The position numbers and the translations under genes are program-made. From Shinella daejeonensis (GTDB lineage Bacteria; Pseudomonadota; Alphaproteobacteria; Rhizobiales; Rhizobiaceae): a stretch of 64,000 bases of DNA. A model generated the notes under the pieces. That model worked only from the letters and a program-made list of their open reading frames with translations. It did not search any database and was not told the DNA's origin. Positions 1-7,174 of the stretch are shown in pieces. The DNA lies in the NCBI RefSeq assembly GCF_024281235.1, contig NZ_JAHWXY010000002.1:775826-839825 (forward strand), given 5' to 3'. Every line of letters starts with the position of its first letter. Position 1 is the stretch's first letter.

Positions 1-347
1 CCCGACCGTGCGGTGCCGGTGATAACGGGCAGGAGCGCCCGCAGCGGCGACAGGTCCGCCAGCGCGGCCTTGACCGGCCCGTCGGCGAAATCGGCGACAA
101 AGCGGGCCTCGGGGGTTGCGTGCTGGCTCAGGGCGGTGCCGCTGGCCGGCAACAGGACCATGCGGTCGTCCTCCACCAGAAGGAGCCGCTGCGTAGAGCG
201 CAGATTGTGGTCGAAACAGTCAAGGATCGTGAAGGGTCGGACCTCTTCGGCCCATTCCAGAACCGGCGTCAGCCTGTGGACGTCGCTTTCGGCCAGATCG
301 GCCGCCCGCTTCGCCGGCATGTAACAGGTTTCGTCGGTGACGGTCAT
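1..347 (-). CDS. Partial CYTH/CHAD-like protein (3' end outside window)
   Basis: Minus-strand reading frame open from ATG at 347 to the window edge (115 codons seen). The visible part contains a stretch around residues 35-60 (TILDCFDHNLRSTQ, then RLLLVEDDRMVLLPASG) and LLPVITGTARS near residue 105. This spacing resembles CYTH/triphosphate-tunnel domains, which often precede a polyphosphate-binding CHAD domain; the family call is an inference from pattern only. AGAGGGG directly precedes the ATG, and Met10 is an alternative start. A Pho-box-like site lies about 130 bp upstream, which would fit polyphosphate metabolism. It is host DNA outside the prophage and was probably next to tRNA-Thr before integration. 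Confidence 0.45.
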   Translation of the reverse strand, partial: MTVTDETCYMPAKRAADLAESDVHRLTPVLEWAEEVRPFTILDCFDHNLRSTQRLLLVEDDRMVLLPASGTALSQHATPEARFVADFADGPVKAALADLSPLRALLPVITGTARS

Positions 348-477
348 CCCCTCTGCTTTCGTATTCGCTTGCCCGCTTCATCTTCGGGCACCCTGATCTT
401 CAGCATTCGTCCCGGCAGGCGCAGAGCCTTGTCCTTCTCCTGACTTCCCGCTTCTGACGCCACTCGATCCGCGTTTC

Positions 478-495
478 ATGACGGCGTGATGACAG
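478..495 (-). promoter_or_regulatory. Pho-box-like PhoB site
   Basis: On the minus strand CTGTCAT-CACG-CCGTCAT is a 7-4-7 direct repeat matching the PhoB box (CTGTCAT-N4-CTGTCAT type) with one difference between half-sites. A weaker third half-site (TTGTAAC) lies 11 bp upstream in register. It faces the partial gene starting at 347. No clear -10 hexamer was found, so the transcription start is unknown. The rest of 348-590 shows no convincing gene. Confidence 0.5.
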
Positions 496-590
496 TTTTG
501 TTACAATACAGGAAATCCGCCGGAAACGACGCACGCGTCCCGACGGCGAGGCCGCCGATCCAGAGATTTCAACGATTTCAAGGGGAAACG

Positions 591-638
591 ATGGTGCTGC
601 TAGAGAGATTTGAACTCTCGGCCTCTCCCTTACCAAGG
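591..638. repeat. attL: 48-bp copy of the tRNA-Thr 3' end
   Basis: These 48 bases are identical to 52800-52847, which lie inside the intact tRNA-Thr gene. The identity covers the CCA end, acceptor strand, T arm and half of the anticodon arm, and is lost just after the anticodon stem. The copy lacks the 5' half of the tRNA and is not itself a tRNA gene. The integrase stop codon lies only 24 bp further in. Confidence 0.95.
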
Positions 639-661
639 TAAGGTGCTGAATCGTAGATTTG

Positions 662-1696
662 TCAGTGTTTCCCGAACCTTCTGCGTTGCCGCTTTATCGA
701 CTGTGCCGCCTTTGTGTCAATCGGCCCTTTTTGCTCGTCAAAAATGGCGGCGACGGCCTTCCCAGCCTCATTGCTGTGAACGTAGGTCTCCATAAAAAGT
801 TTTGCCGATTTCCAGCCCCCGGCCTCCATGGCGTCTTTCACCTTCGCGCCGCCGGCCATGACGTTCGTCCCGAATGAGTGACGGCCGGCAGAGTGCGTTG
901 TACGAGCCTCGATGCCGGCTCTTTTTGCTACGGCCTTCATTCTCCGGTTTACGGCCTTCGGGTCTGTGTAGGAAAACACACGCTCTCCTTCGCGCGGGTT
1001 CAACCCGGCGATCCTCCCCACCAGTTCTGCCGTCAGGCTCCTGACGGAATCCTCTTCCGTCTTCGTTTTAGCCAGCACCGCTATGCGACGACCTAGATCG
1101 ACGCATTCGCCCGTCAAGTTCACGGCCTCTGCTACGCGAGCGCCTGTCTGGTGCATGAATAGCACTATGGCCGATAAATGAGGGAGCTTGCTTCTGTCCG
1201 CCTCGGCCATGAAGGCGTCCAGCCACTTGCGATCAACGGGTTTGTGCTTTCGGCTTTTAGGGACCTCGAAGCCCTTGACCTTGATCGGCGAGCACCAGCC
1301 GCGGTCTGCGCCATGATTGATGACGCTTACGGCTGGCGTGATAGCCTGTCGGTTTCGGGTGGCATTTGCGGCGCTCGGATAGAGAGTGACCGCCATATCG
1401 CGAACGTCACCTGGCTTTATCCTACCTAGGGCATGGCCTTTGAAGTGTTTTAGGATTTTCGGGAGGAACCGCCCTTCGCCTCCCTGCCTCAGGTAACTTT
1501 CGGCGGCTTCCTCGAATGTGCGGACGGCTTCCTCGCCATAGGAATGACGTTTCCAGATCCTCGCTTCGAAGAGCGCGCATTGCTCTTCGGCCCTTTTGCG
1601 GTCGCGAGTGCCAAGGCTCTTTCGTATGCGCTCTCCGTTGACGGTTCCAACGGCGTACCAGATGCCGTCTCGTTCTTTGATTTCGAGGTTGGACAC
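662..1696 (-). CDS. int: Tyrosine-family phage integrase
   Basis: 344 residues. The N-terminal arm/SAM-like part begins MSNLEIKERDGIWY. The catalytic domain shows TGARVAEA (Arg I), a KTKTEED beta-hairpin with the conserved Lys, HSAGRH (His-x-x-Arg) and, after GGWKSAKLFMETY, the nucleophilic Tyr near the C-terminus. It catalyses integration at and excision from tRNA-Thr. It lies next to attL at the end of the leftward operon, and its start lies inside the overlapping excisionase-like gene, so translation may be coupled to it. Length and motifs are complete. Confidence 0.93.
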   Translation of the reverse strand: MSNLEIKERDGIWYAVGTVNGERIRKSLGTRDRKRAEEQCALFEARIWKRHSYGEEAVRTFEEAAESYLRQGGEGRFLPKILKHFKGHALGRIKPGDVRDMAVTLYPSAANATRNRQAITPAVSVINHGADRGWCSPIKVKGFEVPKSRKHKPVDRKWLDAFMAEADRSKLPHLSAIVLFMHQTGARVAEAVNLTGECVDLGRRIAVLAKTKTEEDSVRSLTAELVGRIAGLNPREGERVFSYTDPKAVNRRMKAVAKRAGIEARTTHSAGRHSFGTNVMAGGAKVKDAMEAGGWKSAKLFMETYVHSNEAGKAVAAIFDEQKGPIDTKAAQSIKRQRRRFGKH

Positions 1697-1884
1697 TTGA
1701 GAGCTTCCCTAAGCAATGCGATGTGTTCTGGATAGAATACCTTCCGGTTGCCGCGCGGCTCATAATGCCGATGCTCGCGGATTACGTCCACCAGGAACCG
1801 GCGCGATACGCCCAGAAGGATTGCGGCTTCATCCATCCCAACCGGGACAAGCGCATTTGCCCATGATGGTAGCGCTCTGCTCAT
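1489..1884 (-). CDS. Excisionase-like helix-turn-helix protein overlapping int
   Basis: 131 residues. Residues 17-62 form a MerR/excisionase-type DNA-binding domain (GMDEAAILLGVSRRFLVDVI followed by a wing with RGNRKVFY). After about residue 65 the sequence becomes low-complexity, Ser/Lys/Arg-rich and runs for 208 nt in a second frame over the integrase start, so the C-terminal half may be non-conserved. Position directly upstream of int is that of a recombination directionality factor; the role is inferred. Its start overlaps the stop of the DUF2493 gene (ATGA). Confidence 0.7.
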   Translation of the reverse strand: MSRALPSWANALVPVGMDEAAILLGVSRRFLVDVIREHRHYEPRGNRKVFYPEHIALLREALKCPTSKSKNETASGTPLEPSTESAYERALALATAKGPKSNARSSKRGSGNVIPMARKPSAHSRKPPKVT

Positions 1885-2264
1885 GTCCTGCCTCCGAACT
1901 CGATAATCTCGACGCCAGCGGCCCGCGCACGGCGCACCATGTCGGCAGTTCCGCGACCGCCCGGGAACGCGATGACAAGGTCGGGCTTGCCTTCATCGAG
2001 CATTCGTTGATTGCGGATCGGGCCGGCTGCTTTGCCGTGGGTGGCCCAGTCGGCGGGGAACCTCTTCAGATCGAGCCAATTGACGACGGCATATTCGTCG
2101 GCAAGATGATCTGCGCCAGTTGGGCATGCGCCGTGGATGAGCGTTCCTACCGGCAGGTAATTGCCGTATGCGTCCGGTTCCGAAATCGGGAACACGCCGT
2201 CCAGCGTCCGCCACACCTTATCATTGTCGGTAAAGTCTCGCCCGCCGCAGACGAGGACTCTCAT
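1881..2264 (-). CDS. DUF2493 / YspA-type SLOG domain protein
   Basis: 127 residues. The fold is recognisable from GGRDFTD at the N-terminus, HGACPTGADHLADEYA in the middle and FPGGRGTADMVRRA near the C-terminus, the glycine-rich nucleotide-binding loops of the YpsA/SLOG Rossmann family. Members bind nucleotide ligands and occur often in phages, but their reaction is not established. It overlaps both neighbours by 4 bp within the early leftward operon. Confidence 0.82.
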   Translation of the reverse strand: MRVLVCGGRDFTDNDKVWRTLDGVFPISEPDAYGNYLPVGTLIHGACPTGADHLADEYAVVNWLDLKRFPADWATHGKAAGPIRNQRMLDEGKPDLVIAFPGGRGTADMVRRARAAGVEIIEFGGRT

Positions 2265-2539
2265 GTCCTGCCTCCGGGGCCGGTGACTTCTGGCGCGATA
2301 GGCCAGCGTCTCGCGGCGAGGGGTTCATATGGTTCCCATGCGTGGACGTAGCAGCCGTTACCTACTTTGCCGTGATCGAGAAGCTGGACTCGGCGAATAT
2401 CAAAGCCGACGCGCTCCGCCGTGGCCGTCCCACCTTGCCATCTGATGCGCCTGACGCGGCGACTTCCGTCGTGATCGACAAGAACCACCCACGCCGTCCC
2501 GAACAGGACGGTTGCAAGGTATCGAAGAATGTCGCTCAC
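2261..2539 (-). CDS. Hypothetical early phage protein (92 aa)
   Basis: Not recognised. The first 20 residues are hydrophobic enough for one membrane segment (LATVLFGTAWVVLV), followed by a basic, Trp-containing soluble part ending in GPGGRT. It overlaps both neighbouring genes by 4 bp, which supports real translation. Confidence 0.6.
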   Translation of the reverse strand: MSDILRYLATVLFGTAWVVLVDHDGSRRVRRIRWQGGTATAERVGFDIRRVQLLDHGKVGNGCYVHAWEPYEPLAARRWPIAPEVTGPGGRT

Positions 2540-2763
2540 CTCTCCCCTCCCTTGCTTGCGAGGGCTTGGCGGCCGGAGGGTGTGATCTCGTAGTGGTAGT
2601 CCATCACCGTGCGAAGATCACCGCGTAAAGCCGCCGCCGAGACCTGCATGTAATGGTGGCCGCGAGAATGAAGCTGAGACCATGTGGCCTTACCGCCAAA
2701 GCGCTCTTCCATGTCGTGCAGGATGGCAATCCGGGCCTCTTGTTGCTGGGCGGTAAGCTTCAT
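2536..2763 (-). CDS. Hypothetical early phage protein (75 aa)
   Basis: The start is set at ATG 2763 (MKLTAQQQEAR), which overlaps the stop of the upstream gene as ATGA and has GAGGAAG upstream; the longer frame would overlap more. The C-terminal ITPSGRQALASKG looks like the end of a small winged-helix domain, but no family is assigned. Confidence 0.6.
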   Translation of the reverse strand: MKLTAQQQEARIAILHDMEERFGGKATWSQLHSRGHHYMQVSAAALRGDLRTVMDYHYEITPSGRQALASKGGER

Positions 2764-3026
2764 GCCTTCCTCCCGAGGGCGCGGACGAGGGAGCAGAGCG
2801 CGTGCCAATCGGCTGGGCGCAACTTCACCGACTGTTTCGCCGGCAGCGTCCCAGCACCTTCTTCCGCCTTGGAAATCGCCCGCTGGAGCGCCGAGACTTC
2901 ATCCGGGCCGAGGATGCGTAAGCCGGCGGCGTGAAAGCTGTCTATGACGGCATCCGCCAGCCCGAAGCAAACTTCTGCGCTCGATCCCGGTATCTGGTGC
3001 GCAATGATCTCCCGTGCGTCAGTCAT
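2760..3026 (-). CDS. Hypothetical early phage protein (88 aa)
   Basis: The start is set at ATG 3026 (MTDAREIIAHQ), which overlaps the preceding stop by 8 nt. The pattern AREIIAHQIPG...AEVCFGLADAVIDSFHAAGLRILGP is a repeatedly seen small phage ORF type in rhizobia. Function unknown. Confidence 0.6.
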   Translation of the reverse strand: MTDAREIIAHQIPGSSAEVCFGLADAVIDSFHAAGLRILGPDEVSALQRAISKAEEGAGTLPAKQSVKLRPADWHALCSLVRALGRKA

Positions 3027-3513
3027 GGGCGCAATCCTTCCACAGCTCGCCGGATGCAATCATAGAAATATTTGACCGACTGACATTGAATGCATCGGCA
3101 ATTTCTTTCTTTGTCGTGATGTCAGCCGCCACAATCTTGCGGATCAGTTTTACAGCGTCACGAGACAGCACCGCTTTTGGATTGGCTTCACCAGATCTGG
3201 CACCCGCCCACCGGTGGAGGCGTCCTTTCCTTTTTGCGTCAAGGATATTCTCCCGGGTCGTTCCGAGGAAAAGATGATCCGGGTTAACGCATGAGCGGAC
3301 ATCGCATTTGTGGCAGACAAATAGCCCATCTGTGATATCGCCGTTATGAATTGAGTAAGCCACGCGGTGAGCACCAAGCCTGCGGCTTCTCACTGACATG
3401 ATGCCGTAACCACTGCCGTTTAGCCTCTTTGCCCAAAGCCAGCATCCTGAATTGGGCTCTGGCTGGTAGCTGTCGTGGAAGCGTTCAATGTCTGATGGCG
3501 TAAGGTTCATCAT
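3019..3513 (-). CDS. HNH endonuclease, homing type, with C-terminal HTH
   Basis: 164 residues. The N-terminus has GCWLWAKRLNGSGYG and AHRVAY, followed by VCHKCDVRSCVNPDHLFLGT, the classic HNH_3 core with paired cysteines and the NPDHL motif. Residues 125-160 (KKEIADAFNVSRSNISMI) form a helix-turn-helix that would guide binding. Free-standing HNH genes of this type behave as homing endonucleases; target unknown. ATG 3513 and ATG 3510 are both possible starts right after AGGAGG. Confidence 0.85.
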   Translation of the reverse strand: MMNLTPSDIERFHDSYQPEPNSGCWLWAKRLNGSGYGIMSVRSRRLGAHRVAYSIHNGDITDGLFVCHKCDVRSCVNPDHLFLGTTRENILDAKRKGRLHRWAGARSGEANPKAVLSRDAVKLIRKIVAADITTKKEIADAFNVSRSNISMIASGELWKDCAHD

Positions 3514-4385
3514 CCTCCTGCCTCCATAGCGGCCTTGAGGGCGTCCAGAAGCCGTGCCTCATTGTCGGACCAGTCACGATCTCCGGGACTATCGACGTAT
3601 CCGCATGAGTAGGCCAGCCGCAGAATATCGACCATCGCCTCTGTCACCGCCTGTTCTGAGGGGCGGGCGTAGAGGGGCAAGCACTCATAGACACCACTGT
3701 CACCGGCCGGCTTATCTGATAAGAAAACGGTTTCGCCATTGGCATAGGTGACGCGCCACGCCGATACGTCCTGACACCCTTCACCAAACTCTATCGGCTG
3801 AGCAGATAGAGCAGAGATGATGTCTTCCGAAACCTTCCTAACAACAATGCGCTGCCACTGGGGGTGGCCTTCGGGGAAACCCCAAACGCCCAACACCTCG
3901 CCAAGAATGTCGATGCCTCTCGCTGCGTTCACGGCGAATTTGGTGAGACGTGCCACCGCCTCTTGCCGTCCTTCCGGTGATGGATCGCAGCGGCACGTTC
4001 CGCCGTTCCCATTCACGCAAGCGTCACACACATACGGCAGGTCGCCTTCCTGTGTGGCTGGCGAATGACCCCATGTCTCCGGGTCAACCCCGCGCTTCAC
4101 CTTCACCGCGCCTGTGCGGGAGAGGGCTTCGGCACAGCGTTTTGCTTTGGATTGCTGTTCGATGGCGGCCTTCATCCACCCGTCACGGTCGCTCGTCAGC
4201 CGCTCGTTCTCTGCCTCCAGTTCGGCATAAAGGTCCGCATAAAGGTCGGCGCGAACGTACTCAGTGGCTCCCGGTCGCGCTGGATTCTCGGACCAGCCAC
4301 CAACCATCATCCTGCGTCCATTGCTGGGATTACGGACGGTAGGCCCCCGCAGAGAGGCATGTATTCTTTCCGGCATATCAACCAT
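3510..4385 (-). CDS. Hypothetical early phage protein (291 aa)
   Basis: Mosaic protein. Residues 55-90 are a predicted coiled coil (YAELEAENERLTSDRD). The middle has cysteines CDACVNGNGGTCRC that may bind metal. The last third repeats a DUF551/Ea22-like pattern (FLSDKPAGDSGVYECLPLYARP) common in phage early regions. No function is known. It overlaps both neighbours by a few bases. Confidence 0.6.
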   Translation of the reverse strand: MVDMPERIHASLRGPTVRNPSNGRRMMVGGWSENPARPGATEYVRADLYADLYAELEAENERLTSDRDGWMKAAIEQQSKAKRCAEALSRTGAVKVKRGVDPETWGHSPATQEGDLPYVCDACVNGNGGTCRCDPSPEGRQEAVARLTKFAVNAARGIDILGEVLGVWGFPEGHPQWQRIVVRKVSEDIISALSAQPIEFGEGCQDVSAWRVTYANGETVFLSDKPAGDSGVYECLPLYARPSEQAVTEAMVDILRLAYSCGYVDSPGDRDWSDNEARLLDALKAAMEAGG

Positions 4386-4770
4386 TCTTCCCTCCTGTCA
4401 GTGCGCGGCGGGCGGCGCGTTCGATGGCGGCCAGCCTCCCAACTAGAGAGAGTGCGAAGCCTCGCTGAGCGTCCTTGCTGGCGTTTACTGTCGGCATCGC
4501 TTCGCGCGTCCGCGCCTCAATGCGCACGACATTCAGCGCCTTCAACGCTTCGTCGCGTTGGGCTTCGGTGGTTTTCATTTTGTCGATCAGGGATTCCACG
4601 ACGCCCTCGTGATAATCGCGCATGTCTCCGTCTGAGCCGGTGAGCGCTTCGTAAGCCGCAATCAGTTCTTCAAGCGCCTGCCTGGACACGCCGACTTCGC
4701 AGCCGTCCATATCAAGCTGGCGCCGGCTGCTTTTGAGGCTTTCGAGGGCTGCTGGATTAAGCATCGTCAT
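4378..4770 (-). CDS. Hypothetical early phage protein (130 aa)
   Basis: The start is set at ATG 4770 (MTMLNPAALESL) with GAGAGG 9 bp upstream; a longer frame to 4935 would run into the IS. Mostly charged and helical, with a coiled-coil section around residues 55-85. Function not recognised. The adjacent IS element separates it from the rest of the early operon, so its transcription may be altered. Confidence 0.6.
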   Translation of the reverse strand: MTMLNPAALESLKSSRRQLDMDGCEVGVSRQALEELIAAYEALTGSDGDMRDYHEGVVESLIDKMKTTEAQRDEALKALNVVRIEARTREAMPTVNASKDAQRGFALSLVGRLAAIERAARRALTGGKNG

Positions 4771-4786
4771 ACACCTCTCGCTTGAT

Positions 4787-5990
4787 GTGGGCGGTAAGGG
4801 ATGGTACAAAAAGCGAACGCGCCGCAGGGCTGGCACCCGGCGACGCGCTCTTGATCGGCCCTGATTGAAGCAGGACGGACACGAAGTGAGCATCATCACA
4901 TTCAGATTCCGCGTCAAGGATTCCGTCACTGGCAAGCACCTGTCTCGCCACGCGGTCGCCTGTAATCAGGTATGGAACTTCTGCGTTGCCACGCAGCGCG
5001 AAGCTGAGCGACGCCGAAAGGGCGGCCTGCCTATCCGTTGGCCTACAGCATTCGACCTCATCAAACTCTGCACCGGCAGCGCTGCCGAACTCGGCCTGCA
5101 TTCCGATACTGTGCAGACGATCTGCCGCCAGTTTGCCGCATCGCGTGATCTTCACCGCCGATGCCCGCGCTTTCGCGCCAGTTTCGGTGCCAAGCGCGCG
5201 CTCGGATGGATACCGTTCATCCCGCGCGCCATGAGGATCGACGGAGATGCCGCCGTCTATCTCAAGCGCCGCTTCCGCTTCTGGAAGTCGCGAGAAATCG
5301 AAGGTGACTTCAAGGCAGGCTCTTTCGTCCAAGACGCGCGCGGGCGGTGGTACGTTTGCTTCCAATGCGAGGTCGCGGACGACCTTTCGGCCGGTAATGG
5401 TGAAATTGGCATCGACCTCGGCCTGAAAATACTGGCAACATGCAGCGACGGAACAGAAGTCCCGGCGCTGCGACACTATCGGCAATACGAGCGTGCACTC
5501 GGCAAGGCCCAGCGCGCAGGGCGGAAGAAACTGGCCCGCGCTATCCAGGCCAAGATCGCCAACGCGAGGAAGCATCACCTTCACGTCGCCAGCAGAAGAC
5601 TGGCGGACGCCAACAGTTTGATCGTCGTCGGCAATGTGAACGCGGCGCAGCTTGCAAAAACCAACATGGCGAAATCTGTGTTGGACGCGAGCTGGTCGAC
5701 GTTCAGAAATATGCTGCGGTACAAGGCTGCCAGAAGGCAGGCGGTATATGTCGAAGCTGACGAACGATGGACCTCGCAGACCTGTTCCGAGTGCGGAAGC
5801 CTCGGCGGCCCGAAAGGGTTGAAGGGTCTCGAAGTGAGACATTGGGTTTGCAACGAGTGCGGGGCGCATCATGATCGTGATGTCAACTCTGCTCGGTTAA
5901 TCCTGATGTCGGGGCGGAACGTCGCCCTCCAATCGACGGGAATCCTCTCCGGTTAGGGAGTGGCGGACGTTACACACCTCCCCGGTGTGA
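4787..5990 (+). mobile_element. IS200/IS605 (IS1341-like) element, tnpB only; ends approximate
   Basis: A single plus-strand tnpB interrupts a continuous minus-strand operon. No tnpA is present. TTGAT occurs at 4782-4786, the target type of ISDra2-like elements, and could be the left junction (inference). An imperfect palindrome at about 4832-4857 (CGCGCCG...CGGCGACGCG) fits an end hairpin. The right end lies soon after the tnpB stop and was not fixed exactly; ACACC-TCCC-CGGTGT at about 5971-5985 is a second small hairpin. Confidence 0.65.
4886..5956 (+). CDS. tnpB: TnpB RNA-guided nuclease with altered RuvC-II residue
   Basis: 356 residues from GTG 4886 (TTG 4865 would add seven). TnpB family: an N-terminal OrfB helical region, RuvC-I IGIDLGLK (Asp177), a four-cysteine zinc ribbon (Cys300, 303, 322, 325) and RuvC-III HDRDVNSAR (Asp332). 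The usual RuvC-II Glu is replaced: the strand reads LIVVGNVNA with Gly249-Asn250 where most TnpBs have Glu-Asp. A Glu occurs at 293 in ADERWTSQTC, a possible rearranged catalytic position. Active homologues cut DNA next to the element's target motif using an RNA from its right end; activity here is uncertain. Confidence 0.88.
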   Translation: MSIITFRFRVKDSVTGKHLSRHAVACNQVWNFCVATQREAERRRKGGLPIRWPTAFDLIKLCTGSAAELGLHSDTVQTICRQFAASRDLHRRCPRFRASFGAKRALGWIPFIPRAMRIDGDAAVYLKRRFRFWKSREIEGDFKAGSFVQDARGRWYVCFQCEVADDLSAGNGEIGIDLGLKILATCSDGTEVPALRHYRQYERALGKAQRAGRKKLARAIQAKIANARKHHLHVASRRLADANSLIVVGNVNAAQLAKTNMAKSVLDASWSTFRNMLRYKAARRQAVYVEADERWTSQTCSECGSLGGPKGLKGLEVRHWVCNECGAHHDRDVNSARLILMSGRNVALQSTGILSG

Positions 5991-6403
5991 GGGTTGAAAG
6001 AGGCGCGCGAAACCTTGCCGCGCTGGATATTGTTGATAACCAGCATTGCGCGCTCACGGTTGGGATAGGCGGCGTAGAGGAAGGCAGCGATCACGCATGG
6101 ATCGATGCCAACTGACCTCCAGTATTCGCGCTCTCCCATGGAATGTTGGCGGCGGTGTTCGTCGGGATGCAGCGGTAGCGTCCAGCAATCGCTTTCCTTC
6201 GATGCCTTGCCGCGTCCGAGTTTCCCGGCGCGCGGCTCTGCATAGGAGACATGGGCAGCTTCGACCGGCTCACGCTTTGTCACGATACAGGGCAGGGAGC
6301 GGATGAAGTCGAGATATGCCGGCTTCTCGACGCGCTTCGACGCTTTGCCGGTCGGCTGGCGCGAGAAGGCTTCGGAGTGGCGAGGGAGACGAAATGCCAT
6401 CAA
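5897..6403 (-). CDS. Ref-like HNH nuclease, C-terminus altered by IS
   Basis: 168 residues. The core CIVTKREPVEAAHVSY, then DCWTLPLHPDEHRRQHSMG and EREYW, is the HNH pattern of the P1 Ref / DUF968 group, which are RecA-stimulated nucleases in phage recombination modules. The gene lies beside ninB and recT. Its last 20 codons overlap the 3' end of tnpB, so the final residues (after about NPHTGEVC) are probably supplied by the IS and the native tail is lost. Another minus-strand frame ends IKREVYDDA at 4757, overlapping the next start, and may be the original tail. Confidence 0.72.
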   Translation of the reverse strand: MMAFRLPRHSEAFSRQPTGKASKRVEKPAYLDFIRSLPCIVTKREPVEAAHVSYAEPRAGKLGRGKASKESDCWTLPLHPDEHRRQHSMGEREYWRSVGIDPCVIAAFLYAAYPNRERAMLVINNIQRGKVSRASFNPHTGEVCNVRHSLTGEDSRRLEGDVPPRHQD

Positions 6404-6840
6404 GCGGCCCTCCCTTCGTTTTCTCCATCATGGAAACCACCGCGGATGGTCTCGGTAAGACGAACGTCGTTCGCATCGCAGAAGGCAATGGCGTAGGTAA
6501 TGAGGCTGGCGGCCCGATTTACCGACATGCGGGCAGTACTCTCACGGATGTTTACGAACTCGCCCTCAAGGCCGGGAACGAACTCGACCTCACCTTCCGT
6601 CGCCTTAGTGTGGCCGGAGACGAGAAGAACCTTCCATTCTTCTGCGGAGCGGCGCTTCCCGGCCCATGTCAGTGGGGAATTGGCAATGTCGGTGCAGATC
6701 GCGTGAAACTTCGCGTTCTGATCCAGGCTGCGGGTTGCCGCGCCGACCGTCACAGCGCTGCCGGCGGCGGCTCGTATGACAGCGTCTACGGCATTCCGGC
6801 GAACTCTGTCGTTGATGAGGATGAAGCGCTGCTTTTCCAT
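6400..6840 (-). CDS. ninB: NinB-family recombination protein
   Basis: 146 residues with the NinB signature: RSLDQNAKFHAICTDIA, WAGKRRSAEEWKVLLVSGH, and near the C-terminus ARMSVNRAASLITYAIAFC. NinB (lambda Orf family) helps load or modulate RecT/Bet-type recombination on SSB-coated DNA. The position two genes downstream of recT supports this. It overlaps the HNH gene by 4 bp. Confidence 0.88.
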   Translation of the reverse strand: MEKQRFILINDRVRRNAVDAVIRAAAGSAVTVGAATRSLDQNAKFHAICTDIANSPLTWAGKRRSAEEWKVLLVSGHTKATEGEVEFVPGLEGEFVNIRESTARMSVNRAASLITYAIAFCDANDVRLTETIRGGFHDGENEGRAA

Positions 6841-6848
6841 GGTCGCCC

Positions 6849-7172
6849 TCAGCTAAAGTGAGAGAAAAGGACGAGGGAGAATTCAGCCGGCTCTATCGAC
6901 TTTTCGAATGCCGTTGACACCTTCGATGCCAATTCGGCCTTGTCGATATTGATCGTCTCCGGATCGATCCGATGGAGCGTGAATCCTTCATAGGCATCAC
7001 TCTTGGCAATGATCTTGCCAGCCATGCAGTATTCGCCCGACATCCCGTCGTAGACGATGTCGAACCTTCTATCCGGGCGACCTTCGCCCTCGGCTGCGTG
7101 TTTGTCCCAATCGAATGCTGTAGCTCCTACATCGGTAGCCAGCATCAGGTAGTCTGTTCGTTCGGTTCCCAT
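6849..7172 (-). CDS. Hypothetical early phage protein (107 aa)
   Basis: Acidic soluble protein between recT and ninB, with no known motif (starts MGTERTDYLMLATDVG). Spacing of 2 bp to recT and 8 bp to ninB makes it part of the recombination operon. Confidence 0.6.
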   Translation of the reverse strand: MGTERTDYLMLATDVGATAFDWDKHAAEGEGRPDRRFDIVYDGMSGEYCMAGKIIAKSDAYEGFTLHRIDPETINIDKAELASKVSTAFEKSIEPAEFSLVLFSHFS

Positions 7173-7174
7173 GG

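Noticed and set aside
591..638. A second tRNA-Thr at the left end
   Set aside because: Only the 3' half is present; the 5' acceptor, D arm and half the anticodon stem are missing. It is an att repeat.
4757..5872. 371-codon minus-strand frame across tnpB
   Set aside because: Antisense of tnpB. Only its last codons (IKREVYDDA) are of interest as the possible lost tail of the HNH gene.
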